This document shows positions 28,639-36,804 of a stretch of 64,000 nucleotides of DNA, in pieces. Origin of the DNA: Bradyrhizobium diazoefficiens (lineage in GTDB: Bacteria > Pseudomonadota > Alphaproteobacteria > Rhizobiales > Xanthobacteraceae); contig NZ_JAENXS010000001.1 in the NCBI RefSeq assembly GCF_016612535.1, positions 1 through 64,000 on the forward strand, given 5' to 3'. Numbering within the stretch: the stretch's first letter is position 1; each line of letters begins with the position of its first letter. The position numbers and the translations under genes were made by a program. Under the pieces are notes generated by a model that was not told the DNA's origin, ran no database searches, and saw nothing but the letters and a program-made list of their open reading frames with translations.

Positions 28639-29634
28639 ATGGCTCACAAGGTGATGAGAGTTCCGGGACGAACATCGGCGCTCGCGATGATGCTGGCGCT
28701 GATGCTGGGCACGCCGGGCCATGCCGCGGATACCATCCGCCTTGCGGTGCAGAAGACCGGAACATTCTCCTGGGAACTGGCGACCATCCGCGAAGCCGGG
28801 CTCGACAAGGCGGCCAATTTGTCGCTGGAGGTCACCGAGCTCGCGAGCCCGGAGGCCGGCAAGATCGCGCTCCGTTCCGGCAATGCCGACATCATGCTGT
28901 CGGACTGGCTGTGGGTGTCGCGCGAGCGTGCGCTCGGCGCCAAACTGACCTTCTATCCCTATTCCAGCGCGCTCGGTGCAGTGATGGTGCCGGCAGCGTC
29001 ACCAATCAAGTCGCTCGCCGATCTGAAGGGCCGCAAGCTCGCCGTCGGCGGCGGTCCGATCGACAAGAGCTGGCTGCTGCTGCAGGCGCGGATGAAGCAG
29101 GACGGCATCGACCTGAAGTCGGATGCAACCATCGTCTATGGCGCCCCGCCTCTGATCGCCGCCAAGGCACTCCACGGCGAGATGGATGCGAGCCTGAATT
29201 TCTGGAATTTTTGCGCGCAACTCGAGGCGAAAGGCTTTCGCCGGCTCGCCGATATCGAGGAGATCCTGCCGAAGCTGGGCGCCAAGGGCGCGGTCTCCGC
29301 GGTCGGTTACGTCTTCGACGAGAGCTGGGCCGCGGGCCATCGCGACGCCGTGGCCCGCTTCATTGCGATGACCCGCAAGGCCAAGCAATTGCTGGTCACC
29401 TCGGATGCGGCCTGGGACAAGATCGCTCCGCTCACCGGCGCGACCGATCCCATGATGCTCAAAACTTACCGGAACCGCTATCGCGACGGCATTCCGCGCC
29501 GGAGCATCACGGACGAGGAGGCGGATGCGCGGGTGCTCTATCGCGTGCTGGCCGAAATCGGCGGCCGCGACCTGGTCGGGCCTGCGGCCGAGCTCGACCC
29601 CGGCACCTTCTATCACGCAGTCCCCGGAGATTGA
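28639..29634 (+). CDS. ABC transporter substrate-binding protein, NitT/TauT type
   Basis: The 331-residue precursor has a signal peptide ending TPGHAAD and the NMT1/NitT-TauT binding fold (IRLAVQKTGTFSWELATIREAGLDKAANLSLEV, GNADIMLSDWLWVSRERA). It forms a transporter with the permease and ATPase that follow. The substrate is unknown, but the position between quinoprotein accessory genes suggests a compound linked to alcohol or methylamine-type metabolism. The start is uncertain: ATG 28603 has a good GGAAG, while ATG 28654 gives the most compact signal peptide. Confidence 0.82.
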   Translation: MAHKVMRVPGRTSALAMMLALMLGTPGHAADTIRLAVQKTGTFSWELATIREAGLDKAANLSLEVTELASPEAGKIALRSGNADIMLSDWLWVSRERALGAKLTFYPYSSALGAVMVPAASPIKSLADLKGRKLAVGGGPIDKSWLLLQARMKQDGIDLKSDATIVYGAPPLIAAKALHGEMDASLNFWNFCAQLEAKGFRRLADIEEILPKLGAKGAVSAVGYVFDESWAAGHRDAVARFIAMTRKAKQLLVTSDAAWDKIAPLTGATDPMMLKTYRNRYRDGIPRRSITDEEADARVLYRVLAEIGGRDLVGPAAELDPGTFYHAVPGD

Positions 29635-29635
29635 G

Positions 29636-30373
29636 GTGCTGCGCCTTCTGTCCTTTGCCCTGTTTCTGGCGGTCTGGTGGATCGCAGCGCTGTTCGTCGG
29701 TGGCCCAAAGCTGCCCTCCCCGCCTGCCGTGCTCGACGTCATCATCGCGGAAGCCGCGAGCGGTGCGCTGTTCCTGCATCTCGGTGCCACGCTCGCGCGT
29801 GTCGCATTATCCTTCGTGCTGGCGATGTCGCTCGGCAGCGCCATCGGCTATTTGATGGGACGGGTCAAGCTCGCCGACCGGCTCGGCGATCCCTGGCTGA
29901 TCCTGCTGCTCAACCTACCGGCGCTGGTCGTGATCGTGCTGGCCTATATCTGGGCCGGGCTGACTGAGGCGGCAGCCATCGCGGCCATCGCCATTAACAA
30001 GCTGCCGACTGCGGTCGTCACCCTGCGCGAGGGCACGCGCGCGCTCGACCGCTCGCTCGACGAGATGGCGAGCGTGTTCGCGATGCCGCGCTGGCGCGCG
30101 TTCCGCCACGTGGTGCTACCGCAGCTCGCCCCCTATATCGCAGCCTCCGCCCGCTCCGGCCTGTCGCTGGTGTGGAAGATCGTGCTAGTCGCCGAGCTGC
30201 TGGGACGGCCGAACGGCGTCGGCTTCGAGATCGGCGTCGCCTTCCAGCTGTTCGACACGCCGCGGCTGCTCGCCTACTCCCTGACATTCGCCGCAGTCGT
30301 GCTCGTCATTGAAACCCTGCTGGTGCAACCGTTCGAGGCCCGCGCAACGCGGTGGCGGCCCCGTGCGGCTTGA
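29636..30373 (+). CDS. ABC transporter permease, NitT/TauT type
   Basis: The 245-residue protein has about six membrane helices and a BPD_transp_1 domain with the EAA-like loop EMASVFAMPRWRAFRHVVLPQLAPYI. It starts with GTG one base after the binding-protein stop, with GGAGAT upstream. It overlaps the start of the ATPase gene by 11 nt, so the three genes are one coupled operon. Confidence 0.85.
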   Translation: MLRLLSFALFLAVWWIAALFVGGPKLPSPPAVLDVIIAEAASGALFLHLGATLARVALSFVLAMSLGSAIGYLMGRVKLADRLGDPWLILLLNLPALVVIVLAYIWAGLTEAAAIAAIAINKLPTAVVTLREGTRALDRSLDEMASVFAMPRWRAFRHVVLPQLAPYIAASARSGLSLVWKIVLVAELLGRPNGVGFEIGVAFQLFDTPRLLAYSLTFAAVVLVIETLLVQPFEARATRWRPRAA

Positions 30374-31073
30374 GGTCGACATATCAGGCAAGACATTCAG
30401 GAATGCCGCGGGCGGAACCCACGAGGTGCTGGCGCCGGTGAAGTTCGCGCTGCAGTCCGGCGAGGTCGGCGTGTTGATCGGCCCGTCCGGCTGCGGCAAG
30501 AGCACGATGCTGCGGATCATCCTCGGGCTCGACCGCGACTTCGACGGCCATGTCGCGCGTCCGCCCGAAGCGCGGATCGGCATGGTGTTCCAGGAGCCGC
30601 GGCTGTTGCCGTGGCGCTCGGTCGAGCAGAACGTGCGGCTGGCTGCGCCTGACGTCACCGATGCAAAGCTCGCCGAGCTGTTTAGGATTTTGGAGCTCGA
30701 CGCGCACCGCAGCCACTTTCCCGGCGAATTGTCGCTCGGCCTCGCCCGCCGCGTGGCGCTCGCCCGCGCGTTTGCGGTCGAGCCCGACCTGCTCGTGCTC
30801 GACGAGCCCCTCGCCTCGCTCGACGATGCGCTCGCCGGCCGCCTACGCGACGAGATCGCGACGCTGGTGGCGAGCCGCTCAGTGATGACCTTGCTCGTCA
30901 CCCATAGCCTGGACGACGCCATCCGTCTCGGCGACCGCCTGTTTGTCCTGTCGCCGCGCCCAGCCCGCATTGTTCAGGAAGTACCGATTTCCACTCCGCG
31001 TGCGAAGCGCGGCGAAGCAGAGCTCGGCAGGATCAGAGCGGAGCTCGCGGCGTTGCAGCTTGAATCGAAGTGA
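30363..31073 (+). CDS. ABC transporter ATP-binding protein with degenerate signature
   Basis: The 236-residue protein has Walker A GPSGCGKST, Q-loop VFQEPRLLPW, Walker B LLVLDEPLASLDD and H-loop THSLDDA. The signature motif reads ELSLGLARRVALARA, lacking the usual SGGQ; the same change is seen in some ABC proteins of this subfamily, so activity is not ruled out. GTG 30363 begins the VRLEVDIS start and overlaps the permease gene. Confidence 0.85.
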   Translation: MRLEVDISGKTFRNAAGGTHEVLAPVKFALQSGEVGVLIGPSGCGKSTMLRIILGLDRDFDGHVARPPEARIGMVFQEPRLLPWRSVEQNVRLAAPDVTDAKLAELFRILELDAHRSHFPGELSLGLARRVALARAFAVEPDLLVLDEPLASLDDALAGRLRDEIATLVASRSVMTLLVTHSLDDAIRLGDRLFVLSPRPARIVQEVPISTPRAKRGEAELGRIRAELAALQLESK

Positions 31074-31117
31074 CAACTCGTGGTCAACTGACCAAAACGA
31101 TGTCACGAGGGAGGTTC

Positions 31118-31474
31118 ATGATGCGGCGCACGCTGATTGTGATCGGCATCCTGTTGGTTGCGATGCCGGGCGCGGCGCTCGCGCAAGCCAAAGGCAAAGG
31201 CATCCGGCTCTGGAATTTGACGAGTGAGACGATCTCCGGCTTCCAGCTCGCACCGGCCGGCAAGACCGATTGGGGCCCGAACCAGTGCTTGAACGACAAG
31301 GACAAGGAGGTCGATCACGACGAGCGGCTGCGCATCACCGGCGTCGAGCCCGGCCACTACGACGCCAAGGTCAGCTATCCCAATTCGCGGCAATGCGTCG
31401 TGCGCGACATCGAGATCAAGGCGGATGCGGTGTTTTCGATCGCCGACAAGGATTTGAAGGACTGCACCAAGTAG
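31118..31474 (+). CDS. Small exported protein following the ABC operon
   Basis: The 118-residue precursor has a signal peptide (MMRRTLIVIGILLVAMPGAALA). The mature protein is a small beta-rich domain (GIRLWNLTSETISGFQLAPAGKTDWG, then LRITGVEPGHYDAKVSY) with three Cys (NQCLN, RQCVV, KDCTK). The start has GAGGGAGG about 7 nt upstream, which is strong. No known family is recognised. It is convergent with the 69-residue frame downstream. Confidence 0.7.
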   Translation: MMRRTLIVIGILLVAMPGAALAQAKGKGIRLWNLTSETISGFQLAPAGKTDWGPNQCLNDKDKEVDHDERLRITGVEPGHYDAKVSYPNSRQCVVRDIEIKADAVFSIADKDLKDCTK

Positions 31475-31483
31475 CGCGGAGGC

Positions 31484-31693
31484 CTACGCCTTGTCGTTCG
31501 GGTGCGGATATTCGCAGCGCCAGCGCACCGCCTGCCACTTCGGATGCTCGCCGACCCATTGCGCGATGTAGGGCGGCGCGGCCATCGCGCATTGCATCGG
31601 CGACCCCGCATAGTTGAACACAAGATGCTGCTCCTCGCAGGTCGCAGGCGAGAGCACCGCACATACAGTCACCACCAGGTCGATCGGGTTCAT
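31484..31693 (-). CDS. Small conserved-type protein, 69 residues
   Basis: The protein begins MNPIDLVVTVCAVLSPATCEE and contains EQHLVFNYAGSPMQCAMAAPPYIAQWVGEHPKWQAVRWRCEYP, with four Cys and several Trp. I recall similar short proteins as common in Bradyrhizobium, with no assigned function. ATG 31693 is preceded by GAGGA at 7 nt. The N-terminus is hydrophobic and may be a signal or a membrane anchor. Confidence 0.62.
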   Translation of the reverse strand: MNPIDLVVTVCAVLSPATCEEQHLVFNYAGSPMQCAMAAPPYIAQWVGEHPKWQAVRWRCEYPHPNDKA

Positions 31694-31797
31694 GCCGGAA
31701 TCCTCGCGCAAGGCCGCTAGAGATTAGCACGAAAGGATACGCGAGAAGCGGCCGGAAGTTTCAATCCAGCGTGAGGGCGGGCACGGAACCCGTTTTG

Positions 31798-32667
31798 TTA
31801 GAAGTTAATCCCGAACACCAGCCGCGCCTGATGCCGCTCGAAATTGACGAGATCGAGATTGGCGCCCGATCCGGCGGGACGGCCCCAAGCCTGCATGCTC
31901 CAGCTCAAGGTGAGCCGCGATTGCTCCGAGAGCTGGACATAGGCGGTCGGCCCGACGAACAGGGCCTGGCCCGAGAGCTCGCCGAGGCCGATCCCTTCAT
32001 ATTGGCGGAAGTAGCGCATCTCCCCGCCGAGCAGCACGTTTGGGTTCACGCGCACCATGCCGGCGAAGGCCGCACCAATGGTGGAGCTTTTCTCGGACAG
32101 CCCGGTCACCTCGAAGCGCGCCCATTCCGGCTGGTAGATCAGATTGAGCGCGCCGATCGCGAAGTTAGGGATCAGCTCGCGATCGAAGGCGAGCGTGAAA
32201 TCGGTGCCGTACATCCGTCCCTTCGCGCCGCTGATCTCGTCGATGCGGTCCCCGTGGGTCTCGGAGGCGATCGTCATCCCGAACGGGGCGCGCTCGCGGT
32301 CGAGCAGGCGATAGCGCAGATCGAGCGAGGCGCCCTGGAAATTGAATTGGCGGCGATCGTCGATGTCGGGAACGCCGGTGATGTCGTGCAGGGTCGCGGT
32401 GCCGCCGACCTCGATGCGAAAATTCGGCAACGGCACGATTTCGATCTCGATCTCCTGACCGAGGGCGCGATAGGTACCGCCGCCCTTGCCGAAGCGTCCC
32501 GTCGTCTGGGTCTGGAATTCGCGCTCACCGGGATTGCCGATATCGCTGCCGATCATGAAGCCGAAGATGTGCTCGGTGTCGAAGCCCTCCTCGGCATTAG
32601 CGCACCCCGGCATGAGCGCCAGCGCGCACGCGACCGCCGTCCAAATTGTGGGAGCTCCAATGCGCAT
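31798..32667 (-). CDS. Outer-membrane beta-barrel protein downstream of pqqA
   Basis: The 289-residue precursor has a signal peptide (WTAVACALALMPGCANA) and a mature sequence of alternating strands ending in a terminal Phe (ARLVFGINF), typical of outer-membrane barrels; FRIEVGGTATLHDI, SLDLRYRLLDRERAPFGMTIASE and LLGGEMRYFRQYEG are clear amphipathic strands. It lies 60 nt after pqqA on the same strand and may share its transcript. No good ribosome-binding site was seen at either possible start (32667 or 32703), so translation could depend on upstream coupling. Confidence 0.7.
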   Translation of the reverse strand: MRIGAPTIWTAVACALALMPGCANAEEGFDTEHIFGFMIGSDIGNPGEREFQTQTTGRFGKGGGTYRALGQEIEIEIVPLPNFRIEVGGTATLHDITGVPDIDDRRQFNFQGASLDLRYRLLDRERAPFGMTIASETHGDRIDEISGAKGRMYGTDFTLAFDRELIPNFAIGALNLIYQPEWARFEVTGLSEKSSTIGAAFAGMVRVNPNVLLGGEMRYFRQYEGIGLGELSGQALFVGPTAYVQLSEQSRLTLSWSMQAWGRPAGSGANLDLVNFERHQARLVFGINF

Positions 32668-32727
32668 CACGAACACTACCACGGCTTCGACGGTGTTCGC
32701 CATCGAAGCCGCGGCAGGTCGTCAGCC

Positions 32728-32808
32728 TTACTTGCGCGTAGCGCAGACGTACATGTTGATTTCCATGCCGACCGGCACTTCCACGATCTTCGGAGCTTTC
32801 CAAGCCAT
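32728..32808 (-). CDS. pqqA: PqqA, precursor peptide of pyrroloquinoline quinone
   Basis: The 26-residue peptide begins MAWKAPKIVEVPVGMEINMY and ends with CATRK. Glu16 and Tyr20, the two residues that PqqE joins and that become PQQ, are present with the correct E-x-x-x-Y spacing. GGGAGAG lies about 5 nt before the ATG. PQQ is the cofactor of all three dehydrogenases in this window. No pqqB, C, D or E lies within the window, so this is a separated pqqA, possibly an additional copy supplying peptide where quinoproteins are induced. Confidence 0.95.
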   Translation of the reverse strand: MAWKAPKIVEVPVGMEINMYVCATRK

Positions 32809-32979
32809 TCGGGCTCTCCCAAGGGATTGAGCGCGACATCGCGCCGGGCAAAACCTAAGGCTGCGTCAGGCGCGGTGCAAGTCTGGAATCGAACCGCGAA
32901 CACAGCGAACCGGCGCGTGACACGCGTACAGTTCACTCTCGGACAAACCGCCTTCGCTCCCAGTCAAGCGCAGTTGATC

Positions 32980-33372
32980 TCAGCGCAACAATCGCAGCAG
33001 AGCGCGACCCGCGCGCGACTTCAACTCGTTGGCGTCGAGCGTCCCGTCATTGTCGGGGTCCGCCGCTTTGAAGCGTTGCTCGACCACTGACAGATATTCA
33101 TCGAGCGTCAACGTTCCGTCGTGATCAGGGTCGCCTGCGGCGCGTTCTTTCGCCGTCAGCCGTCCGCGCAATTCGCGTGCATCGAGCGTACCATCATGGT
33201 CGGGATCGAGCTTTGCGAATAGTGCGCTCGCGGCCTTCTTCACCTCGGCAAGATCGACCGTGCCGTCGTTGTCGGTATCGAACATCTTGGTGGCGCTGCC
33301 GGATGCCGCCCAGGCCGGCCCGGAGAGCACGGCAAGCGCGAACGCAAGTGCAACTGAGCGACGCGTTATCAT
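32980..33372 (-). CDS. lanM: Lanmodulin homologue (periplasmic four-EF-hand lanthanide-binding protein)
   Basis: The 130-residue precursor has a signal peptide (cleaved after about residue 22, PAWA-ASG). Four 12-residue EF loops follow: 32-43 (DTDNDGTVDLAE), 56-67 (DPDHDGTLDARE), 81-92 (DPDHDGTLTLDE) and 105-116 (DPDNDGTLDANE). Loop spacing of 24, 25 and 24 residues, Pro at position 2 in loops 2-4 and the closing AGRALLRLLR match lanmodulin of Methylorubrum extorquens. Loop 1 has Thr instead of Pro at position 2, and loop 3 has Thr at position 9. Lanmodulin binds lanthanides with very high affinity. The gene is divergent from a lanthanide-type PQQ dehydrogenase. Confidence 0.9.
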   Translation of the reverse strand: MITRRSVALAFALAVLSGPAWAASGSATKMFDTDNDGTVDLAEVKKAASALFAKLDPDHDGTLDARELRGRLTAKERAAGDPDHDGTLTLDEYLSVVEQRFKAADPDNDGTLDANELKSRAGRALLRLLR

Positions 33373-33707
33373 TCAGACCTCCCTGATCATGAACCCGCGA
33401 TTCGCGCGGGATCGCGACACCATAAGTCCGCAAGCTGGCCCCGGTTCAAGCCGAATAACCATGCTGCCCGTACCGGAAACCGGGGCCGCGCCAAAATTTT
33501 CGCGTTGCGCCAATCTTCGCGCCATGGAAATTGGTGCAGCGCATTCGCGCAAGACGCGTAAGATTTCTCGAAGATTACCGTGCGAAGCTTGGCATCGGGC
33601 GTCCAACATATCGGCAGCGCACTTTCGACTTTCGTATTGACGGGTTTTGCATTCGAGACGAGTGTTGCTCTCGCAGCGTCAAAAGGCGCGCATATTGGGA
33701 GGAACGG
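33373..33707. other. Divergent promoter region lanM / PQQ dehydrogenase
   Basis: This 335-nt gene-free stretch separates lanM (minus) and the quinoprotein gene (plus). It must hold both promoters. I see A/T-rich segments around 33490-33500 and 33560-33580 but no clear operator. Confidence 0.5.
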
Positions 33708-35372
33708 ATGAAACGCTTTGCGATGGCCGCGAGCCTCGTCATATCCGCATGCTCGGTTGCGAGCGCACAGACGACCGATCAACTGGTCAAGGGCGCAGCC
33801 GATACGTCGAACGTTCTCAACTACGGGATGGGCTACAATCTCCAGCGTTTCTCGACGCTGAACCAGGTCAACAAGGACACCGTCAAGAACCTCGTCCCGG
33901 TCTGGAACTACAGTTTCAACGACGATCGCAGCGAGGAATCGCAGCCGCTGGTGTACCAGGGCGTGATCTACGTGACCTCCCACAATGCGACCATGGCGGT
34001 CGACGCCAAGACCGGCAAGCAGATCTGGAAATCCAAGATCGAATATCCGGCCGAGACGCCGCGCATCGTCTGCTGCGGCATCATCAACCGCGGCGCCGCG
34101 CTCTTCGACGGCAAGCTGTTCCGCACCACGCTCGACGCCAACGTGATCGCGCTCGACGCCAAGGACGGCAAGGAGCTGTGGCGGCAGAAGGCGGCCGACA
34201 TCAAGGAAGGCTATTCGATGACGGTGGCCCCGCTGGTCGCCGACGGTGTCGTCATCACCGGCATCTCCGGCGCAGAGTTTGGCACCCGCGGCTTCATCGA
34301 CGGCTGGGATCCGGCAACCGGCAAGCATCTCTGGCGCACCCATTCTGTCCCCTCGCCGGACGAGCCCGGCGGCGACACCTGGAAGGGCGACACCTGGAAG
34401 CTCGGCGGCGGCTCGACCTGGATCACGGGGTCTTACGATCCCGAGCTGAACACGGTATATTGGGGTATCGGCAATCCCGGCCCGTTCAACGCGGCCGTGC
34501 GCCCCGGCGACAATCTCTACACCTGCTCCGTGCTGGCGATGGATCCCAAGACCGGCAAGATCAAGTGGCACTACCAGTTCTCGCCGAACAATCCGTTCGA
34601 CTATGACGCGGTGGCCGAGATGGTCCTTGCCGACATGAATGTCGAGGGCAAGCCGACCAAGGTGCTGATGGATGCCAACCGCAACGGCTTCTTCTACGTG
34701 CTCGATCGCACCAACGGAAAGCTCCTTGCGGCCAATCCTTACGTCAAGGTGAATTGGGCGACGGGCATCGACATGCAGACGGGCAAGCCGATCGAGACCG
34801 ATGTCAGCAAGGATGCCCGCGAAGGCAAGAAGGTGGTCGTCTTCCCGTCGTTGCTGGGCGGCAAGAACTGGGAGCCAATGTCCTTCAACCCGCAGACCGG
34901 GCTCGCCTACGCCAACACGCTGGCGTTCGGCGGCCACTACAAGACGGAGCCAGCGACGTACAAGGCGGGCGAATGGTATCTCGGCATGGACCTCACCGAC
35001 CTCTGGGAATGGGGCACCGGACCGCGCGGCCATCTCAAGGCCATCGATCCCATGACGGGCAAGGCGAAATGGGAGGCGGCCAGCGACATTCCACGCTTCT
35101 CCGGCGTGCTGTCGACGGCGGGCGGCGTCGTGTTCACGGGTGCGCTCACCGGTGAGTTCGAGGCTTTCGATGCGGACAGCGGCAAGAAGCTCTGGCAGTT
35201 CCAGACCGGCTCGGGGATCGAAGGACAGCCCGTCACCTGGCAGCAGGATGGCGTTCAGTACGTTGCCGTCAACAGCGGTTACGGCGGCGTCTACTCGATC
35301 TTCTCGGGTGACGAACGGCTTGCGAGCGTGCCGGCCGGCGGTTCGCTTTGGGTGTTTGCGATTAAGCAGTGA
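33708..35372 (+). CDS. PQQ-dependent alcohol dehydrogenase, lanthanide type
   Basis: The 554-residue precursor has a signal peptide (MKRFAMAASLVISACSVASA) and the eight-bladed quinoprotein propeller with repeated tryptophan-docking segments. The vicinal cysteines C122-C123 (RIVCCGIINRG) form the ring disulfide over PQQ. The catalytic region is PFDYDAV, with catalytic D298 and the extra D300 that marks lanthanide-using enzymes. At 554 residues it is shorter than XoxF (601). It oxidises a primary alcohol in the periplasm and passes electrons to the cytochrome c encoded next. ATG 33708 has GGGAGGAACGG upstream. Confidence 0.9.
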   Translation: MKRFAMAASLVISACSVASAQTTDQLVKGAADTSNVLNYGMGYNLQRFSTLNQVNKDTVKNLVPVWNYSFNDDRSEESQPLVYQGVIYVTSHNATMAVDAKTGKQIWKSKIEYPAETPRIVCCGIINRGAALFDGKLFRTTLDANVIALDAKDGKELWRQKAADIKEGYSMTVAPLVADGVVITGISGAEFGTRGFIDGWDPATGKHLWRTHSVPSPDEPGGDTWKGDTWKLGGGSTWITGSYDPELNTVYWGIGNPGPFNAAVRPGDNLYTCSVLAMDPKTGKIKWHYQFSPNNPFDYDAVAEMVLADMNVEGKPTKVLMDANRNGFFYVLDRTNGKLLAANPYVKVNWATGIDMQTGKPIETDVSKDAREGKKVVVFPSLLGGKNWEPMSFNPQTGLAYANTLAFGGHYKTEPATYKAGEWYLGMDLTDLWEWGTGPRGHLKAIDPMTGKAKWEAASDIPRFSGVLSTAGGVVFTGALTGEFEAFDADSGKKLWQFQTGSGIEGQPVTWQQDGVQYVAVNSGYGGVYSIFSGDERLASVPAGGSLWVFAIKQ

Positions 35373-35385
35373 TCGCAGGTCACGC

Positions 35386-35739
35386 ATGTTCATGAGACCG
35401 ACTGTCAGGACGGCGGCGATCTTCGCCGCCGTCGCGATGGCTGCCGTCGCGGCAGTTGCGAACCCCGGCCTCGCAGAGGAATCGACTGCGAGCATTCAGG
35501 CCCAAATCGACGACGGCAAGTTGACCTATGCCCAGAAATGCTCGCACTGCCACGGCCCCAACATGATGAACTCCGGCACTATCACGCCGGACTTGCGCGC
35601 CTTTCCGGACGACAAGACGCGTTTCGTCACCACCGTGAAGAACGGCAAGAACAACAAGATGCCGCCCTGGGGCGACGTTCTCAACGACGACGAGATCAGC
35701 GATCTCTGGGCGTTCATCTCGAGCCGGAGGAAACCATGA
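35386..35739 (+). CDS. Periplasmic cytochrome c, partner of the PQQ dehydrogenase
   Basis: The 117-residue precursor has a signal peptide (about 26 residues, AVANPGLAEE) and one haem motif CSHCH, with an NNKMPPWGDVL segment providing the likely Met axial ligand. It probably takes electrons from the quinoprotein encoded 13 nt upstream. The next gene starts inside its stop codon (ATGA), so the dehydrogenase, cytochrome and binding protein form an F-G-J type trio like xoxFGJ. Confidence 0.88.
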   Translation: MFMRPTVRTAAIFAAVAMAAVAAVANPGLAEESTASIQAQIDDGKLTYAQKCSHCHGPNMMNSGTITPDLRAFPDDKTRFVTTVKNGKNNKMPPWGDVLNDDEISDLWAFISSRRKP

Positions 35740-36662
35740 GGAGCCGGCTGGCCGCACTCGGTCTCGCTGCGATGCTCGTTGCGCCGGGATCGGCAGCTTG
35801 GGCTGCCGATCCCCTGAGCATCTGTCTCGACGAGGACCGTCCGCCGCTCTCGATGCATCAGAAAGGCAAGCCGGACACAGGCTTCGACGTGCTGCTGGCG
35901 CAGGCGATCGCGGAGCGGATGGGACGACCGCTCAGGATTCAGTGGTTCGAGAGCAAGCTGGATGAGGATTCGAGCCCGCAGCTCGAGGCCAATGCGTTGC
36001 TCTCGGACGGCCGCTGCTCGCTGGTCGGCGGATACGCGCTGACGACGGATTCGCTTGTCGCGCCCGGCCTGAAGACGGCGCGCTTGCCCGATTTCGCGGG
36101 CGCCACGCGCGATGATCGGCGCCGCCGCGTTGCGCTCGGCGTGCTCGCGCCGAGCCGGCCTTATGTCTATTCGCCTATGACGGTCGTGCTTGGGCCTAAG
36201 GTGCGCGAGCGCAAGATCAACGCTATCGGCAATCTCGCCGGTCTTCGCCTCGCGATCGAAAGCGGGTCGCTCGGCGACGCCATCCTGATGACCTTCGACA
36301 AGGGACGGCTGATCGACGACATCACCCATCTTGTGCCCGGCCGCGACGACCTCCTGGGCGCGCTCGATCGCGGCGATTATGACGCCACCTTGATCGATCT
36401 CGCCCGCTTCGACGCCCACCGCGCCGCGCATCCCGACACGGCGATATCAGCTTCCGGCTACTATTATCCGATCGGCGCCAATCGCGGCTATGTCGGGCTC
36501 GCCAGCGACGGCGCGCTGGTCGATGGCGTCAACAGGGCGCTGACGGATCTTGCTACCGAGGGCAAGATCGCCGAATTCGGCAAGCAAGCCGGCCTCACCT
36601 ATTTGCCGCCGCGCGAGCCCGCGATCCTCGGCGACGTCTGGACCAAGATCATTCAGCGCTGA
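35736..36662 (+). CDS. XoxJ/MoxJ-like periplasmic binding protein
   Basis: The 308-residue precursor has a signal peptide (MRSRLAALGLAAMLVAPGSAAWA) and a family-3 binding-protein fold: LSICLDEDRPPLSMHQKGKPDTGFDVLLAQAIAERMG, then LVGGYALTTDS. No permease is adjacent, so it is more likely a dehydrogenase maturation factor of the MxaJ/XoxJ type than a transporter part. It overlaps the cytochrome gene by 4 nt and completes the operon. It is a second such protein besides the one at 25271. Confidence 0.82.
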   Translation: MRSRLAALGLAAMLVAPGSAAWAADPLSICLDEDRPPLSMHQKGKPDTGFDVLLAQAIAERMGRPLRIQWFESKLDEDSSPQLEANALLSDGRCSLVGGYALTTDSLVAPGLKTARLPDFAGATRDDRRRRVALGVLAPSRPYVYSPMTVVLGPKVRERKINAIGNLAGLRLAIESGSLGDAILMTFDKGRLIDDITHLVPGRDDLLGALDRGDYDATLIDLARFDAHRAAHPDTAISASGYYYPIGANRGYVGLASDGALVDGVNRALTDLATEGKIAEFGKQAGLTYLPPREPAILGDVWTKIIQR

Positions 36663-36669
36663 TTCGACT

Positions 36670-36708
36670 GTCATTCCGAAGCGCCCCGCAGGGCGAGCCC
36701 GGAATGAC
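36670..36708. repeat. Short intergenic palindrome
   Basis: GTCATTCCG (36670-36678) and CGGAATGAC (36700-36708) form perfect 9-bp arms around a GC-rich loop, just after the operon end. It can serve as a transcription terminator-like structure and matches a common intergenic repeat type of this genus. Confidence 0.6.
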
Positions 36709-36804
36709 CGAGGGGCGGCTGGCAGTCAAACACGGCGACATTGGCTGGCTCGGTAACAGCGGCTCTCGTATGATGCACGCATTCATTCGTCCCCTCGGTG
36801 CCCT

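Noticed and set aside
33530..33545. Sequence AATTGGTGCAGCGC shared with about 50083
   Set aside because: A single 14-base match between two intergenic regions without symmetry may be chance in 64 kb of GC-rich DNA.
33387..35495. 702-residue open frame antisense to the PQQ dehydrogenase
   Set aside because: It is the mirror of a clear quinoprotein gene; composition is typical of antisense frames in high-GC DNA.
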